Shown: positions 25,765-35,787 of the stretch, one piece after another
Numbering within the stretch: position 1 is the first letter of the stretch
How the letters are laid out: the number at the start of each line of letters is the position of its first letter
Assembly: GCF_918698095.1 (NCBI RefSeq)
Contig: NZ_CAKKLY010000011.1
Span: 29,822 to 93,821, forward strand
Length of the DNA stretch: 64,000 nucleotides
Source of the DNA: Arthrobacter sp. Bi83
GTDB taxonomy: Bacteria > Actinomycetota > Actinomycetes > Actinomycetales > Micrococcaceae
Direction of reading: 5' to 3'
Notes under the pieces: model-generated
Seen by the model: only the letters and a program-made list of their open reading frames with translations
Told to the model about the DNA's origin: nothing
Database searches by the model: none
Made by a program: the position numbers and the translations under genes

Positions 25765-26766
25765 GTGACCCACGAACTGCTTACGATCGGGCGCATCAGC
25801 GTTGATATCTACCCGAACGACATTGGGGTGGACCTGGAGGACGTGATGTCCTTTGGTAAATACCTCGGGGGCTCCCCGTCAAACGTGGCCGTCGCCGCCG
25901 CCCGCCACGGCCGCCGCTCTGCGGTCATCACACGGACCGGCGACGACGCCTTCGGGACCTATCTGCACCGGGAACTGCGCAAGTTCGGCGTGGACGATTC
26001 CTTCGTTACGCCCGTGCGGGAATGGCCGACTGCGGTGACGTTCTGCGCGATCAAGCCGCCGGATGATTTCCCGCTGTACTTCTACGGCCGTTTTCCCACG
26101 GCCCCCGACCTGCAGATCAAGGCCGAAGAGCTGGACCTCGACGCCATCAAGAATGCGGTTATCTTCTGGTCCACCGTCACCGGCCTGTGCCAGGAGCCCA
26201 GCCGCGGGGCTCACCTCAAGGCCCACGAGGCGCGGCCCCGCACGGGGCTGAAGGACGGCCAGTACACCGTCCTGGATCTCGACTACCGGCCCATGTTCTG
26301 GGCCTCCGAGGAAGAAGCCCGCGCCGAAGTGGCCAAGGTCCTCCCGCACGTCACGGTCGCGATCGGCAACGACAAGGAATGTACCGTGGCGGTGGGGGAG
26401 GGAACCCCGGACGAACAGGCCGACCGGCTCCTGGACGCCGGCGTTGAAATCGCCGTCGTCAAGCTCGGCCCCGAAGGCGTCATGGCCAAGACCCGCACCG
26501 AACGCGTCGTCTCCGCCCCGGTGCCGGTGGAGACCGTCAACGGCCTGGGTGCCGGAGACTCCTTCGGCGGAGCGTTCTGCCACGGACTGCTGTCCGGCTG
26601 GCCGCTGGCCCAGGTCCTCGACTACGCCAACGCCGCCGGCGCGCTGGTGGCCTCCCGGCTCTCCTGCGCCGACGCGATGCCGACGCCGGACGAGGTCACC
26701 TCGCTGCTGGCCGAACGCGGCCGCCTTGTACCCGGGCAGTTTGCCACCGAAGGAGCAGCACTGTGA
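25765..26766 (+). CDS. iolC: 5-dehydro-2-deoxygluconokinase (IolC)
   Basis: A PfkB-family sugar kinase of 333 residues that phosphorylates 5-dehydro-2-deoxygluconate (DKG) in inositol catabolism. The first family motif is GKYLGGSPSNVAVAAARHG (about residue 31), the second near the C-terminus VNGLGAGDSFGGAFCHGLLS with the catalytic Asp in GAGDSF. LLTIGRISVDIYPND at the start and FYGRFPTAPDL are specific to IolC. GTG start 25765. It overlaps the next gene by 4 bases (GTGA) and opens the eight-gene iol operon. Confidence 0.93.
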   Translation: MTHELLTIGRISVDIYPNDIGVDLEDVMSFGKYLGGSPSNVAVAAARHGRRSAVITRTGDDAFGTYLHRELRKFGVDDSFVTPVREWPTAVTFCAIKPPDDFPLYFYGRFPTAPDLQIKAEELDLDAIKNAVIFWSTVTGLCQEPSRGAHLKAHEARPRTGLKDGQYTVLDLDYRPMFWASEEEARAEVAKVLPHVTVAIGNDKECTVAVGEGTPDEQADRLLDAGVEIAVVKLGPEGVMAKTRTERVVSAPVPVETVNGLGAGDSFGGAFCHGLLSGWPLAQVLDYANAAGALVASRLSCADAMPTPDEVTSLLAERGRLVPGQFATEGAAL

Positions 26767-27728
26767 CCCTCCACGTCTCCCGGACAAGCCCGGGTGCCCC
26801 AAACTCCGCACCGTTCACCGCGGACGTGGACGACGATCCCCGCCGCTACGCGCATCTGAGCACCATCCGCCTGGAAGATCCGGACGCTGTTGCCCGGGCC
26901 GCGAACGCCCGCCGCCGCCACCCCGGCCTCAAGTACGGCCGGCAGAACTTCATCGTCGCCGCCGACCACCCCGCCCGCGGCGCCCTCGCGGTGGGTAGCG
27001 ACCCTGTGGCCATGGCGGACCGCCGGCAGCTGCTGGACCGCCTGCAGATTGCGCTGGCCAACCCTGATGTGGACGGCGTGCTCGCCTCGCCGGACATCAT
27101 GGATGACCTGCTCCTGCTCGGAGCGCTCGAGGGCAAACTGGTTTTCGGTTCCATGAACCGCGGCGGACTCGCCGGCCTGGTGAACGAATTCGATGACCGG
27201 TTCACCGGCCACACTGCCGCTGCACTGGAGGCACTGGGTGCCGACGGCGGCAAGATGCTCACGCGCATCTGCCTCGGCGACCCTGACACCGTCTCAATGC
27301 TGGAAGCGACGGCCAAGGCCATCGATTCGCTTGCCGAACGGAGGCTGATCGCGATGGTGGAGCCCTTCCTGTCCGTCCGCGAAAACGGCAAAGTCCGCAA
27401 CGACCTCTCCACCAACGCCGTCATCAAATCCATCGCCATCGCCGAGGGCCTGGGCTCCACCAGCGCGTACACCTGGATGAAGCTTCCCGTCGTGGCCGAG
27501 ATGGAGCGCGTCATGGCCGCCACCACCATGCCCACAGTGCTCCTGGGCGGAGATCCGGAAGGCACCCAGGACGAAGTCTTCGCCACTTGGCAAGCTGCGC
27601 TGGCCCTCCCCGGCGTGCAGGGCCTTACCGTCGGCCGCACGCTCCTGTACCCGCAGGACGGCGATGTTGCCGGCGCCGTGGCCACCGCCGCCTCCCTCCT
27701 TAACCACACCGCAGAAGTATCGGAGTAA
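26763..27728 (+). CDS. Cgl0158-type (beta/alpha)8 aldolase, inositol pathway
   Basis: A 321-residue TIM-barrel protein of the DeoC/LacD-like group that actinobacteria carry in their iol clusters (Cgl0158 in Corynebacterium glutamicum). Visible features are YGRQNFIVAADHPARGALAVG near residue 60, DIMDDLLLLGALEG and a LLGGDPEGTQDEVFATWQ segment near the C-terminus. The position between iolC and iolD suggests it replaces IolJ, cleaving DKG phosphate to dihydroxyacetone phosphate and malonate semialdehyde. This step is inferred from context. GTG start overlapping iolC. Confidence 0.82.
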   Translation: MTLHVSRTSPGAPNSAPFTADVDDDPRRYAHLSTIRLEDPDAVARAANARRRHPGLKYGRQNFIVAADHPARGALAVGSDPVAMADRRQLLDRLQIALANPDVDGVLASPDIMDDLLLLGALEGKLVFGSMNRGGLAGLVNEFDDRFTGHTAAALEALGADGGKMLTRICLGDPDTVSMLEATAKAIDSLAERRLIAMVEPFLSVRENGKVRNDLSTNAVIKSIAIAEGLGSTSAYTWMKLPVVAEMERVMAATTMPTVLLGGDPEGTQDEVFATWQAALALPGVQGLTVGRTLLYPQDGDVAGAVATAASLLNHTAEVSE

Positions 27729-27734
27729 CTTCCC

Positions 27735-29696
27735 ATGGGGACGAGAACAGCAGCAGGAACACGCAGAATGACGGTCGCCCAGGCTGTCGTCGAATACCTG
27801 TCCAGGCAGTACACCGTGGACACGGTCGGCGGCCAGGACTACCGCGAACGCCTGATCCCCGGAACATTCGGCATCTTCGGGCACGGCAATGTTGCCGGCG
27901 TCGGGCAGGCCCTGAAGCAGTACCAGCAGCTCGATCCGACGATCATGCCCTACTACCAGGGCCGCAACGAACAGGCACAGGCGCACCAGGCCGTGGGCTA
28001 TGCGCGCCACACCCGGCGCCGCCAGACGTTCGCCATCAGCACCTCGATCGGGCCGGGTTCCTCGAACCTCCTGACCGGGGCGGCGCTGGCCACCACCAAT
28101 CGCCTGCCGGTGCTGCTGCTGCCGAGTGACACCTTTGCCACGCGCGCCGCGGACCCGGTCCTGCAGCAGCTCGAGCAGCCCTACGCCTACGACATCACCG
28201 TCAACGACGCCTTCCGGCCGCTGTCCAAGTTCTTCGACCGTGTCTCCCGGCCAGAGCAGCTCTTCTCCGCGTTCCACCACGGCCTGCGTGTCCTGACGGA
28301 TCCGGCCGAAACCGGCGCCGTCACCATCTCGCTCCCGCAGGATGTCCAGGCCGAGGCCTTCGACGTGCCCGAGGAGTTCCTCGCGGAACGCGAGTGGCGG
28401 ATCCGCCGCCCCGACGCCGACGACGAGGACATCCGCCGTGCCGCCGAAGCCATCCGGGCCGCGAAGCGCCCGCTCATCATCGCCGGCGGCGGCGTCCTCT
28501 ACGCCTACGCCAACGACGAACTCGCGAAGTTCGTTGAGCTGACCGGCATCCCGGTGGGCAACACCCAGGCCGGCGTCGGCGTCCTGCCCTGGGACCACAA
28601 GTTCTCGCTCGGCGCCATCGGCTCCACCGGCACGACGGCGGCCAACGCCATCGCCGCCGAGGCGGACCTGATCATCGGCATCGGCACCCGCTACGAGGAC
28701 TTCACCACCGCCTCCCGGACCGCGTTCCAGAACCCGGACGTGAAATTCATCAACATCAACGTCGCACCCATCGATGCTTACAAGCACGGCACCTCGCTGC
28801 CGATCGTGGCCGACGCCCGGAAGGCCCTGGTCAAGCTCAACCAGGCCCTGGGTGGCTACCGCGTGGGCGCAGACCTGGAACAGCAGATCGCGGCGGAAAA
28901 GAAGCGCTGGGACTCCACCGTGGATGAAGCCTTCGATACCCGGTTCACGCCGCTGCCGGCCCAGAACGAGATCATCGGCGCCACCAGCCGCGCCATGGAC
29001 GCCCAGGACGTGGTCATCTGCGCCGCGGGATCCCTGCCCGGGGACCTGCACAAGATGTGGCGCGTCCGCGACCCGTTCGGCTACCACGTCGAATACGCCT
29101 ACTCCTGCATGGGCTACGAAATCCCCGGCGGACTCGGCGTCAAGCGCGCGGCCCTGGCCGAGGCCGCGCAGGGCGGGGCACAGCGCGACGTCGTGGTCAT
29201 GGTGGGGGACGGCTCCTACCTGATGATGCACACCGAACTGGTCACCGCCGTCGCCGAACGCATCAAACTGATCGTGGTCCTCATCCAGAACCACGGCTAC
29301 GCCTCGATCGGATCCCTCTCCGAATCACTCGGTTCGCAGCGCTTCGGCACTCAGTACCGGGCCCTGAACGAGGAGCAGCACAGCTTCGACGAAGGCGAAA
29401 CCCTCCCGGTGGACCTGGCCCTGAACGCCGAAAGCCTCGGCGTGAAGGTGATCCGGATCGAACCGGGCGAGAAGGTCATCGCCGAACTCGAACAGGCCAT
29501 CCGCGACGCCAAGGCAGCACCGGAGCGCGGCGGACCCATCCTGATCCACGTCGAATCCGACCCCCTGCTGGACGCTCCGAGTTCCGAATCATGGTGGGAC
29601 GTTCCCGTCTCCCAGGTCTCCGAGCTCGACTCCACCCGGCAGGCCTTCAAGACCTACACCGACCACAAGAACCGCCAGCGCAAGCTGCTTGGCTGA
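27735..29696 (+). CDS. iolD: 3D-trihydroxycyclohexane-1,2-dione hydrolase (IolD)
   Basis: A ThDP-dependent ring-opening hydrolase of 653 residues, the usual IolD size. The PYR domain includes GRNEQAQAHQAVGYARHTRR with the activating Glu, the middle domain contains IIAGGGVLYAYANDELAKF, and the PP domain has the ThDP/Mg motif VMVGDGSYLMMHTEL with the distal NHGYASIGSLSESLGSQRFG. Two starts are possible: ATG 27735 (GGAG nearby) or ATG 27768 (AGGAA), differing by 11 residues. The family usually begins close to the second. Confidence 0.94.
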   Translation: MGTRTAAGTRRMTVAQAVVEYLSRQYTVDTVGGQDYRERLIPGTFGIFGHGNVAGVGQALKQYQQLDPTIMPYYQGRNEQAQAHQAVGYARHTRRRQTFAISTSIGPGSSNLLTGAALATTNRLPVLLLPSDTFATRAADPVLQQLEQPYAYDITVNDAFRPLSKFFDRVSRPEQLFSAFHHGLRVLTDPAETGAVTISLPQDVQAEAFDVPEEFLAEREWRIRRPDADDEDIRRAAEAIRAAKRPLIIAGGGVLYAYANDELAKFVELTGIPVGNTQAGVGVLPWDHKFSLGAIGSTGTTAANAIAAEADLIIGIGTRYEDFTTASRTAFQNPDVKFININVAPIDAYKHGTSLPIVADARKALVKLNQALGGYRVGADLEQQIAAEKKRWDSTVDEAFDTRFTPLPAQNEIIGATSRAMDAQDVVICAAGSLPGDLHKMWRVRDPFGYHVEYAYSCMGYEIPGGLGVKRAALAEAAQGGAQRDVVVMVGDGSYLMMHTELVTAVAERIKLIVVLIQNHGYASIGSLSESLGSQRFGTQYRALNEEQHSFDEGETLPVDLALNAESLGVKVIRIEPGEKVIAELEQAIRDAKAAPERGGPILIHVESDPLLDAPSSESWWDVPVSQVSELDSTRQAFKTYTDHKNRQRKLLG

Positions 29697-29742
29697 ACCT
29701 TCGCGAACAACAGCACCCTTCGACCACTCAAGGAAGAGCCCC

Positions 29743-31260
29743 ATGACTGCCATTACTGACCAAAGCACCACCACTATCGGCCACTTCATCAACGGCGCCG
29801 AGACCGCCGGCGAAGGGGACCGCAGCCAGCCCGTGTACAACCCGGCCACCGGCGCCGTGTCCGCGGAGCTGCGGCTGGCCAACCGGGCGGACCTGGATGC
29901 CACCGTCGCTGCGGCCCGCAAGGCTGCCGACTCCTGGGGTGACATTTCCCTGGCCAAGCGCACCGGGGTGCTGTTCAAGTTCCGCGAACTCGTTGCCTCC
30001 CACGTTGACGATCTCGCCGAACTGATCACCGCCGAGCACGGCAAGGTCCTCTCCGACGCCAAGGGCGAAATCGGACGCGGCCTCGAGGTCATCGAATTCG
30101 CCTGCGGCATCCCGACCCTGCTCAAGGGCGACTACTCGGACCAGGTCTCCACCGGGATCGACGTCTTCTCCTTCCGCGAGCCGCTCGGCGTCGTCGCCGG
30201 CATCACCCCGTTCAACTTCCCCGTGATGGTGCCGCTGTGGATGGCGCCGATGGCCATCGCCACCGGCAACGCCTTCATCCTCAAGCCCTCCGAGCGCGAC
30301 CCCTCCGCCTCGATGCTGCTGGCCAAGCTGTGGAAGCAGGCAGGCCTGCCCGACGGCGTCTTCCAGGTCCTGCACGGCGACAAGGAAACCGTTGACGGGC
30401 TCCTGACCCACCCGGACGTGGACGGCATCTCCTTCGTCGGCTCCACCCCGATCGCCCAGTACGTCCACGAGACCGCCACCAAGCACGGCAAGCGGGTCCA
30501 GGCCCTGGGCGGCGCCAAGAACCACGCCATTGTGATGCCCGACGCCGACCTCGACAACGCCGCCGACCACCTCGCCGCCGCCGCCTTCGGGTCCGCGGGT
30601 GAACGCTGCATGGCCATCTCCGTCGCCGTCGCCGTCGCCGATGCCGCCGAACTGCTGGTCAAGAAGGTCGAAGAGCGCGCCCTCGCCGTCAAGGTCAACA
30701 ACGGCACCGCGCCCGACGCCGAAATGGGCCCGGTCATCACACCCGCCTCCAAGGAACGCATCATCAAGATCGTCACCGAAGCCGAAGCCGCCGGCGCCGC
30801 CATGGTGGTGGACGGCCGCGACCTGGTGGTCCCCGGCCACGAGGACGGCTTCTGGGTCGGCCCCACCGTCCTGGACCACGTCAAGACCGAAATGACCGCC
30901 TACACCGAGGAAATCTTCGGACCGGTCCTCGTCGTGGTCCGCGTGGAGGACCTGGACGCAGGCATCGCCCTGATCAACTCCAACCCCTACGGCAACGGCA
31001 CCGCCATCTTCACTTCCTCCGGCGCCAACGCCCGCAAATTCCAGCGCTCCGTCACCGTCGGCATGATCGGCATCAACGTGCCGCTGCCCGTCCCGGTGGC
31101 CTACCACTCCTTCGGCGGCTGGAAGGCTTCGCTGTTCGGTGACAAGCACATCTACGGCCCCGAAGGCGTCTCCTTCTACACCCGCGGCAAAGTAGTCACC
31201 TCACGCTGGCCGGAGCCCACCCACGCCTCGGGTGCCTCCTACAACTTCCCGTCCAACTAA
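29743..31260 (+). CDS. iolA: Methylmalonate/malonate-semialdehyde dehydrogenase, CoA-acylating (IolA/MmsA)
   Basis: A 505-residue aldehyde dehydrogenase that turns malonate semialdehyde into acetyl-CoA (and methylmalonate semialdehyde into propionyl-CoA), the last pathway step. It has the cofactor region ITPFNFPVMVPLWMAPMAIA, FVGSTPIAQYV and the catalytic cysteine in SAGERCMAISVAV (about residue 290). PLPVPVAYHSFGGWKAS is characteristic of MmsA. ATG 29743 has AAGGAAGAG upstream; the longer frame begins with a TTG inside the end of iolD and is rejected. Confidence 0.95.
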   Translation: MTAITDQSTTTIGHFINGAETAGEGDRSQPVYNPATGAVSAELRLANRADLDATVAAARKAADSWGDISLAKRTGVLFKFRELVASHVDDLAELITAEHGKVLSDAKGEIGRGLEVIEFACGIPTLLKGDYSDQVSTGIDVFSFREPLGVVAGITPFNFPVMVPLWMAPMAIATGNAFILKPSERDPSASMLLAKLWKQAGLPDGVFQVLHGDKETVDGLLTHPDVDGISFVGSTPIAQYVHETATKHGKRVQALGGAKNHAIVMPDADLDNAADHLAAAAFGSAGERCMAISVAVAVADAAELLVKKVEERALAVKVNNGTAPDAEMGPVITPASKERIIKIVTEAEAAGAAMVVDGRDLVVPGHEDGFWVGPTVLDHVKTEMTAYTEEIFGPVLVVVRVEDLDAGIALINSNPYGNGTAIFTSSGANARKFQRSVTVGMIGINVPLPVPVAYHSFGGWKASLFGDKHIYGPEGVSFYTRGKVVTSRWPEPTHASGASYNFPSN

Positions 31261-31275
31261 CCCCTCAATAACCAC

Positions 31276-31337
31276 CATCGATTGCTCCATAACCGCCGTC
31301 TTGAGCGTCCAAAACGGCACCTGCGGAGCAATCGATG
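31276..31337 (+). promoter_or_regulatory. Structured element between iolA and iolE
   Basis: The 91-base gap contains perfect 13-bp arms CATCGATTGCTCC (31276-31288) and GGAGCAATCGATG (31325-31337), enclosing a second small pair GCCGT/ACGGC (31295-31299, 31314-31318). The outer arm ends next to the iolE ribosome site (GAGAAGGAA). It lacks a T-run, so it is more likely an RNA-processing or translation element than a terminator. Confidence 0.5.
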
Positions 31338-31351
31338 AGAAGGAACGCACA

Positions 31352-32263
31352 ATGACTGAGAACAAACTGATCATCGGCACCGCGCCGGACTCCTGGGGTG
31401 TCTGGTTCGCGGATGACCCCAAGCAGACCCCTTGGGAGCGGTTCCTCGACGAAGTGGCCGAATCCGGCTACAAGTGGATCGAACTTGGCCCCTACGGCTA
31501 CCTGCCCAGCGACCCCACCCGGCTGGCCGAGGAGCTTAAGCAGCGCGACCTGAAGGTCACCGCCGGAACGGTCTTCACGGCGTTCCACCGCGGGCTGGAC
31601 CAGTGGGAGACCGCCTGGGAACCTGCCCGCAAGGTCGCGGAGCTCACGGCCGCGATGGGCGGCGAGCACATCGTGGTCATCCCGGCCATGTGGCGCGACG
31701 ACGTCACCGGGGAAGCCGTTGAAAGCGGCGAACTCACCGAGAAGGCTTGGAGCGACCTGTTCAGCGGCCACAACCGCCTGGGCAAGACCCTGCTGGAGGA
31801 CTTCGGCCTCAAGCAGCAGTTCCATTCGCACGCCGATTCCCACGTCGGGGCCCAGGAGGACATCGAGACCCTGCTGGCCGCCACGGACCCGAAATACCTG
31901 AACTTGTGCCTGGACACCGGCCACGCCGAATACTGCGGAGCCTCCAGCCTTGAGCTCATCAAGAACTACCCGGACCGCATCGGCTACCTGCACCTGAAGC
32001 AGATCAACCCGGACATCCTCAAAAAGGTCAACGAGGAAAACATGACCTGGGCAGCCGCCAACCTGGCCGGCGTGATGACCGAGCCGCCCAACGGGCTGCC
32101 GGACCTGCGCGCCGTCATCGAAGCTGTGGAGGCCCTGAACCGGCCCATCTTCGGCATCGTGGAACAGGACATGTACCCGGTAGCCTTCGACGTTCCCATG
32201 CCGATCGCCAAGCGCACCCGGAACTACCTCCTCTCCTGCGGCTCCCGCACGGCCGTCAACTAA
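31352..32263 (+). CDS. iolE: Inosose dehydratase (IolE)
   Basis: A 303-residue TIM-barrel lyase that dehydrates 2-keto-myo-inositol to the trihydroxycyclohexane-dione. It has the IolE-specific beginning IIGTAPDSWGVWFADDPKQ, IELGPYGYLP, the metal-site segments QQFHSHADSHVGAQED and NLCLDTGHAEYCG, and the final GIVEQDMYPV. ATG 31352 has AAGGAA in front and follows the structured element; the open frame upstream runs through that element and is non-coding. Confidence 0.95.
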   Translation: MTENKLIIGTAPDSWGVWFADDPKQTPWERFLDEVAESGYKWIELGPYGYLPSDPTRLAEELKQRDLKVTAGTVFTAFHRGLDQWETAWEPARKVAELTAAMGGEHIVVIPAMWRDDVTGEAVESGELTEKAWSDLFSGHNRLGKTLLEDFGLKQQFHSHADSHVGAQEDIETLLAATDPKYLNLCLDTGHAEYCGASSLELIKNYPDRIGYLHLKQINPDILKKVNEENMTWAAANLAGVMTEPPNGLPDLRAVIEAVEALNRPIFGIVEQDMYPVAFDVPMPIAKRTRNYLLSCGSRTAVN

Positions 32264-32298
32264 CCGCCGCCTGGCACCCGAAACGTAAGGAAATGACA

Positions 32299-33312
32299 AT
32301 GACTGAAACCCTTCGCGTCGCCGTTATCGGCGCCGGCCGCATGGGCGCGGACCACATCCAGCGCCTCAGCACGCGCATCCACGGTGCCGAAGTTGCCGCC
32401 GTCGTCGACGTCGATCTCGCCCGTGCGCAGGCAGCCATCGAAGGCATCCCGGGCGCAGTAGCCCTGGCCGATGCCGAGGAGGCCCTCAACAACGGCGACG
32501 TCAACGCCGTGCTGATCGCCACTCCGGGCTTCCTTCACGAGGACATCCTGCTGAAAGCGATCGCCAAGGACATCCCCATCCTGTGCGAAAAGCCGCTGAC
32601 GCCGGATGCCGAGTCCTCCTGGAAGATCGTCCAGGCCGAGGAAAAGCTGGGCCGCAAACGCATCCAGGTGGGCTTCATGCGACGCTTCGACGCCGAATAC
32701 GCCGCCCTGGGGCAGGTCATCCGGGACCACGAACTGGGCGAACTGCTGATGCTGCACCACCAGCACCGCAACCCCACCACTCCGGCCGGCTTCACCAACG
32801 AGATGCTGATCAACGATTCCGTGGTGCACGAATTTGACGCCATCCGGTTCTTCACCGGCGAGGAAATCACCAGCGTGCAGGTGCGCCTGGGCAAGGCCAC
32901 GAAAAACGCCCCGGCCGGCCAGCACGACCCGCAGCATGTGCTGATCGAGACCGAGTCCGGTGTCCTGGCCGACGTCGAGATCTACGTCAACGCCAAGTTT
33001 GGCTATGAAGTGGCCACCCAGGCCTCCTTCGAAGACGGCATCGTTAGCATCGGGGGCGACAAGGGACCCTACACGCGCAGCGCAGGCCGCTGGGGCGGCA
33101 ACGTCGCGCCCGGTTTCGAGGAGCGCTTCGGTGCGGCATACGACGTCGAAATCCAGTCATGGGTGGACGCGGCACGCCGCGGCGAAATCGGCGGCCCCAC
33201 CGCCTGGGACGGCTACGCCACCGCAGCCTGCTGCGAAGCCGGCGTTGAAGCGCAGAAGAACGGCGAAAAGGTCGCCGTAAAGCTGAACGCCAAGCCTGCC
33301 CTTTACAGCTAG
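32299..33312 (+). CDS. iolG: myo-Inositol 2-dehydrogenase (IolG, Gfo/Idh/MocA family)
   Basis: A 337-residue NAD-dependent oxidoreductase that starts the pathway by oxidising myo-inositol to 2-keto-myo-inositol. The Rossmann fingerprint is [17 protein letters not shown], followed by the family lysine motif ILCEKPLT (about residue 90), the substrate-side [12 protein letters not shown] and the catalytic-region [13 protein letters not shown] 32299 suits the AAGGA distance better than ATG 32293 two codons earlier. Cluster position makes inositol the substrate with good confidence. Confidence 0.93.
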   Translation: MTETLRVAVIGAGRMGADHIQRLSTRIHGAEVAAVVDVDLARAQAAIEGIPGAVALADAEEALNNGDVNAVLIATPGFLHEDILLKAIAKDIPILCEKPLTPDAESSWKIVQAEEKLGRKRIQVGFMRRFDAEYAALGQVIRDHELGELLMLHHQHRNPTTPAGFTNEMLINDSVVHEFDAIRFFTGEEITSVQVRLGKATKNAPAGQHDPQHVLIETESGVLADVEIYVNAKFGYEVATQASFEDGIVSIGGDKGPYTRSAGRWGGNVAPGFEERFGAAYDVEIQSWVDAARRGEIGGPTAWDGYATAACCEAGVEAQKNGEKVAVKLNAKPALYS

Positions 33313-33315
33313 GAA

Positions 33316-33356
33316 GAAGGGGAAGGGGCGGGCCTGTGGCCTGCCCCTTCCCCTTC
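33316..33356 (+). terminator. Hairpin between iolG and iolH
   Basis: A 14-bp purine/pyrimidine stem (33316-33329 with 33343-33356) continued inward by a G-U and four pairs. No T-run follows and the operon continues 49 bases later, so it may lower expression of iolH and the transporter or protect the upstream mRNA end. Confidence 0.5.
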
Positions 33357-33404
33357 GTTCCAGCCCCATGCACAACCTGACTGATCCACAATGGAGTGTT
33401 CCAC

Positions 33405-34280
33405 GTGAAAATCGCGCTAGATCCCACCCCGTTCCACCACTCGCACAGCCTGCTCGAATTCCCCCGGGCGGTGGCGGACCTCGGCTACAAGTACATGCAG
33501 ATGACCCCGCACGCCGACTTCATCCCGTTCTACAACCACCCGAAGGCGGACAACGAACTGGTGGGCCAGCTCAACAAGGCCTGCAGGGACGCCGGGATCG
33601 AGATCGCCTCCGTCCTGCCTGTGCTCCGCTGGTCAGGTCCGGACGAGGACGCGCGCGAGGCAGCCGTCCGCTACTGGAAGCGAGCCATCCAGATCACCGT
33701 GGACCTTGGCGTCAGCACCATGAACACCGAATTCAGCGGCCGCCCCGAAAAGGCCGAAGAATCAGAGCGGGCCTTCTACCGCTCCATGGAAGAGCTCCTG
33801 CCGATCATCGAACGCGAAGGCATCGACCTGCTGATCGATCCGCACCCGGACGACTTCGTCGAAGAGGGACTTGCCGCCATCCGAGTCATCCGCGGCCTGA
33901 ACTCCAAGAACGTCGGCCTGGTCTACGTGGCCTCGCACAGCTTCCACATGAAGAACGCACCCCTGGATATCATGCGCGCCGCGGGGGACAAGCTCCGCCT
34001 GGTCCACGTCGCCGACACCATGGACCACCACGCTTCGCACGGCCTGCGGTACATCACCAACCCGCCCGGCAATCCCGTGCGCGTGCACCAGCACCTGAAG
34101 ATCGGCGACGGCGACGTCAACTGGGACGAGTTCTTCGGCGGCCTGCACGAAATCGGCTTCCTGGACCGCGACGACACCGTGATGGTCTCCAGCGTCTTTG
34201 CCGAGGACGACAACGCGGCGGACGTTTCGCGGTTCCAGCTGGAGACGATGAAGCAGTACGTGCAGAAGGTCAGCGTATGA
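33405..34280 (+). CDS. iolH: Xylose-isomerase-like TIM-barrel protein (IolH type)
   Basis: A 291-residue sugar-phosphate isomerase/epimerase-fold protein with candidate metal ligands in [33 protein letters not shown] and [17 protein letters not shown]. Proteins of this type in actinobacterial iol clusters are called IolH; the exact reaction is not established, and an inosose isomerase role (IolI-like) is possible. The start is GTG 33405, eight bases after GGAG; GTG 33396 three codons earlier lies too close to that site. It overlaps the transporter as ATGA. Confidence 0.83.
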   Translation: MKIALDPTPFHHSHSLLEFPRAVADLGYKYMQMTPHADFIPFYNHPKADNELVGQLNKACRDAGIEIASVLPVLRWSGPDEDAREAAVRYWKRAIQITVDLGVSTMNTEFSGRPEKAEESERAFYRSMEELLPIIEREGIDLLIDPHPDDFVEEGLAAIRVIRGLNSKNVGLVYVASHSFHMKNAPLDIMRAAGDKLRLVHVADTMDHHASHGLRYITNPPGNPVRVHQHLKIGDGDVNWDEFFGGLHEIGFLDRDDTVMVSSVFAEDDNAADVSRFQLETMKQYVQKVSV

Positions 34281-35710
34281 GGCAACGGGAAGACACCCAC
34301 GCGAGCTCTGTGACCACAGAAACCCCGGTACGGGCCGCCGCCGCCAATCCCAAGGGGTTCTTGCGGCGGGTTGCCCTGTTCTCCACCTTTGGCGGGCTGC
34401 TGTTCGGCTACGACACCGGCGTCATCAACGGTGCGCTGCCCTTCATGCAGCGCGACCTCGGGCTGACGCCGCTGACGGAAGGGCTGGTCACGTCCACCCT
34501 GCTGTTCGGCGCTGCGTTCGGCGCCATCACGGCCGGCCGGCTGTCGGACCGTTTCGGCCGGCGCAGGTCCATCATGGGGCTCGCCCTGATCTTCGCCGTG
34601 GCCACCGTCGCCTGTTCCTTTGCGCCCACGACGGAACTCCTCATCGCCGCCCGCACGCTCCTTGGCCTGGCGGTCGGCGGGGCATCCGTGATCGTCCCCG
34701 TGTACTTGGCGGAAATGTCGCCGGCGGCCCAACGCGGGCGGATCGTCACCCAGAACGAGCTGATGATTGTCACAGGCCAGTTCCTGGCGTTCACGTTCAA
34801 CGCCGTGCTGGGCAATGCCTTCCCGGACGCCTCTCACGTATGGCGGTGGATGCTCGTGATCGCCACGCTGCCGGCCGTGGTGCTGTGGTTCGGAATGCTG
34901 GTGCTGCCTGAGAGCCCGCGCTGGCTGGCCTCGGCAGGACGCTTCGGCGAGGTCCTGGGCGTGCTGCGGAAGACCCGCGCGTCGGGGGACATTTCAACCG
35001 AGTTCGATGAGGTGCGCCAGGCCGCCAGGGAGGACTACCAATCCAAGCTTGGAACCTTCCGGGACCTCACCGTGCCCTGGATCCGGCGGATTTTCCTGGT
35101 GGGCCTGGGCATGGCCATCATCAACCAGATCAGCGGCGTCAACGCCATCATGTACTACGGCACCTCCATCCTCTCCAGCTCCGGTTTCGGGGACCAAGGC
35201 GCCTTGCTCGCAAACGTCGTTAACGGCGTCACCTCCGTGGTCGCCGTCATCGTCGGCATGTCCCTGATGACGCGCGTGGCCCGGAAGTCCATGCTGATTG
35301 TGGGCTTGGGCGGAACGGCGTCCTCGCTGCTGGCCATCGGCCTGATTTCGATGCTGATCCCGGAAGGCACGTTCCGCGGCTACCTCGTGCTGCTGTTCAT
35401 GGTGACGTTCCTGGCGTCCATGCAGTCCTGCATCGGCACGGTCACGTGGCTGACAATGTCCGAGATCTTCCCGCTGCACGTCCGCGGGATCGGTATGGGC
35501 ATCTGCGTCTTCGTGCTGTGGATGATCAACTTCCTGATCGGCTTCTTCTTCCCGCAGATGGTCGCCGGGATCGGCGTTTCAGCTACGTTCTTCGGCTTCG
35601 TCGTCATCCAGCTGGCCGCCATCGTCTGGGTGAAGCGCGTGGTGCCGGAAACCCGGGGCAAGAGCCTCGAGGACCTGGAGCACTACTTTAAGCAGGTCCC
35701 TGCAAAGTAA
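34277..35710 (+). CDS. iolT: Sugar:proton symporter, IolT-type inositol transporter (MFS)
   Basis: A 477-residue MFS sugar porter with 12 membrane segments. Signatures are [16 protein letters not shown] near residue 39, [15 protein letters not shown], a central [29 protein letters not shown] (helix 7) and the C-terminal [13 protein letters not shown]. These match the IolT/GalP group. ATG 34277 overlaps the iolH stop (ATGA) and AGAAGG precedes it. As last gene of the iol operon it most likely imports myo-inositol, alongside the ABC importer encoded further on. Confidence 0.9.
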   Translation: MRQREDTHASSVTTETPVRAAAANPKGFLRRVALFSTFGGLLFGYDTGVINGALPFMQRDLGLTPLTEGLVTSTLLFGAAFGAITAGRLSDRFGRRRSIMGLALIFAVATVACSFAPTTELLIAARTLLGLAVGGASVIVPVYLAEMSPAAQRGRIVTQNELMIVTGQFLAFTFNAVLGNAFPDASHVWRWMLVIATLPAVVLWFGMLVLPESPRWLASAGRFGEVLGVLRKTRASGDISTEFDEVRQAAREDYQSKLGTFRDLTVPWIRRIFLVGLGMAIINQISGVNAIMYYGTSILSSSGFGDQGALLANVVNGVTSVVAVIVGMSLMTRVARKSMLIVGLGGTASSLLAIGLISMLIPEGTFRGYLVLLFMVTFLASMQSCIGTVTWLTMSEIFPLHVRGIGMGICVFVLWMINFLIGFFFPQMVAGIGVSATFFGFVVIQLAAIVWVKRVVPETRGKSLEDLEHYFKQVPAK

Positions 35711-35729
35711 GTCCGCCGGACAGCCAACG

Positions 35730-35764
35730 AAGCCCCGCCCCGCATCAGATGCGGGGCGGGGCTT
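35730..35764. terminator. Terminator after the iol operon
   Basis: A perfect 16-bp GC-rich stem (35730-35745 with 35749-35764) with a 3-base loop, followed by TGTGCTTGTT. It lies between the transporter stop and the convergent MarR stop and can serve both. Confidence 0.85.
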
Positions 35765-35787
35765 TGTGCTTGTTCCGGGTCGCGCCC

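Noticed and set aside
31232..31351. Longer N-terminus of IolE
   Set aside because: It would translate the structured element between iolA and iolE; the family start and AAGGAA fit ATG 31352.
33316..33356. End of the iol operon after iolG
   Set aside because: The hairpin lacks a T-run and iolH-iolT continue on the same strand with coupled starts.
33368..34276. Fusion of iolT with an upstream ~300-residue frame
   Set aside because: The upstream part is the +2 frame of iolH; iolT starts at ATG 34277 with a ribosome site.
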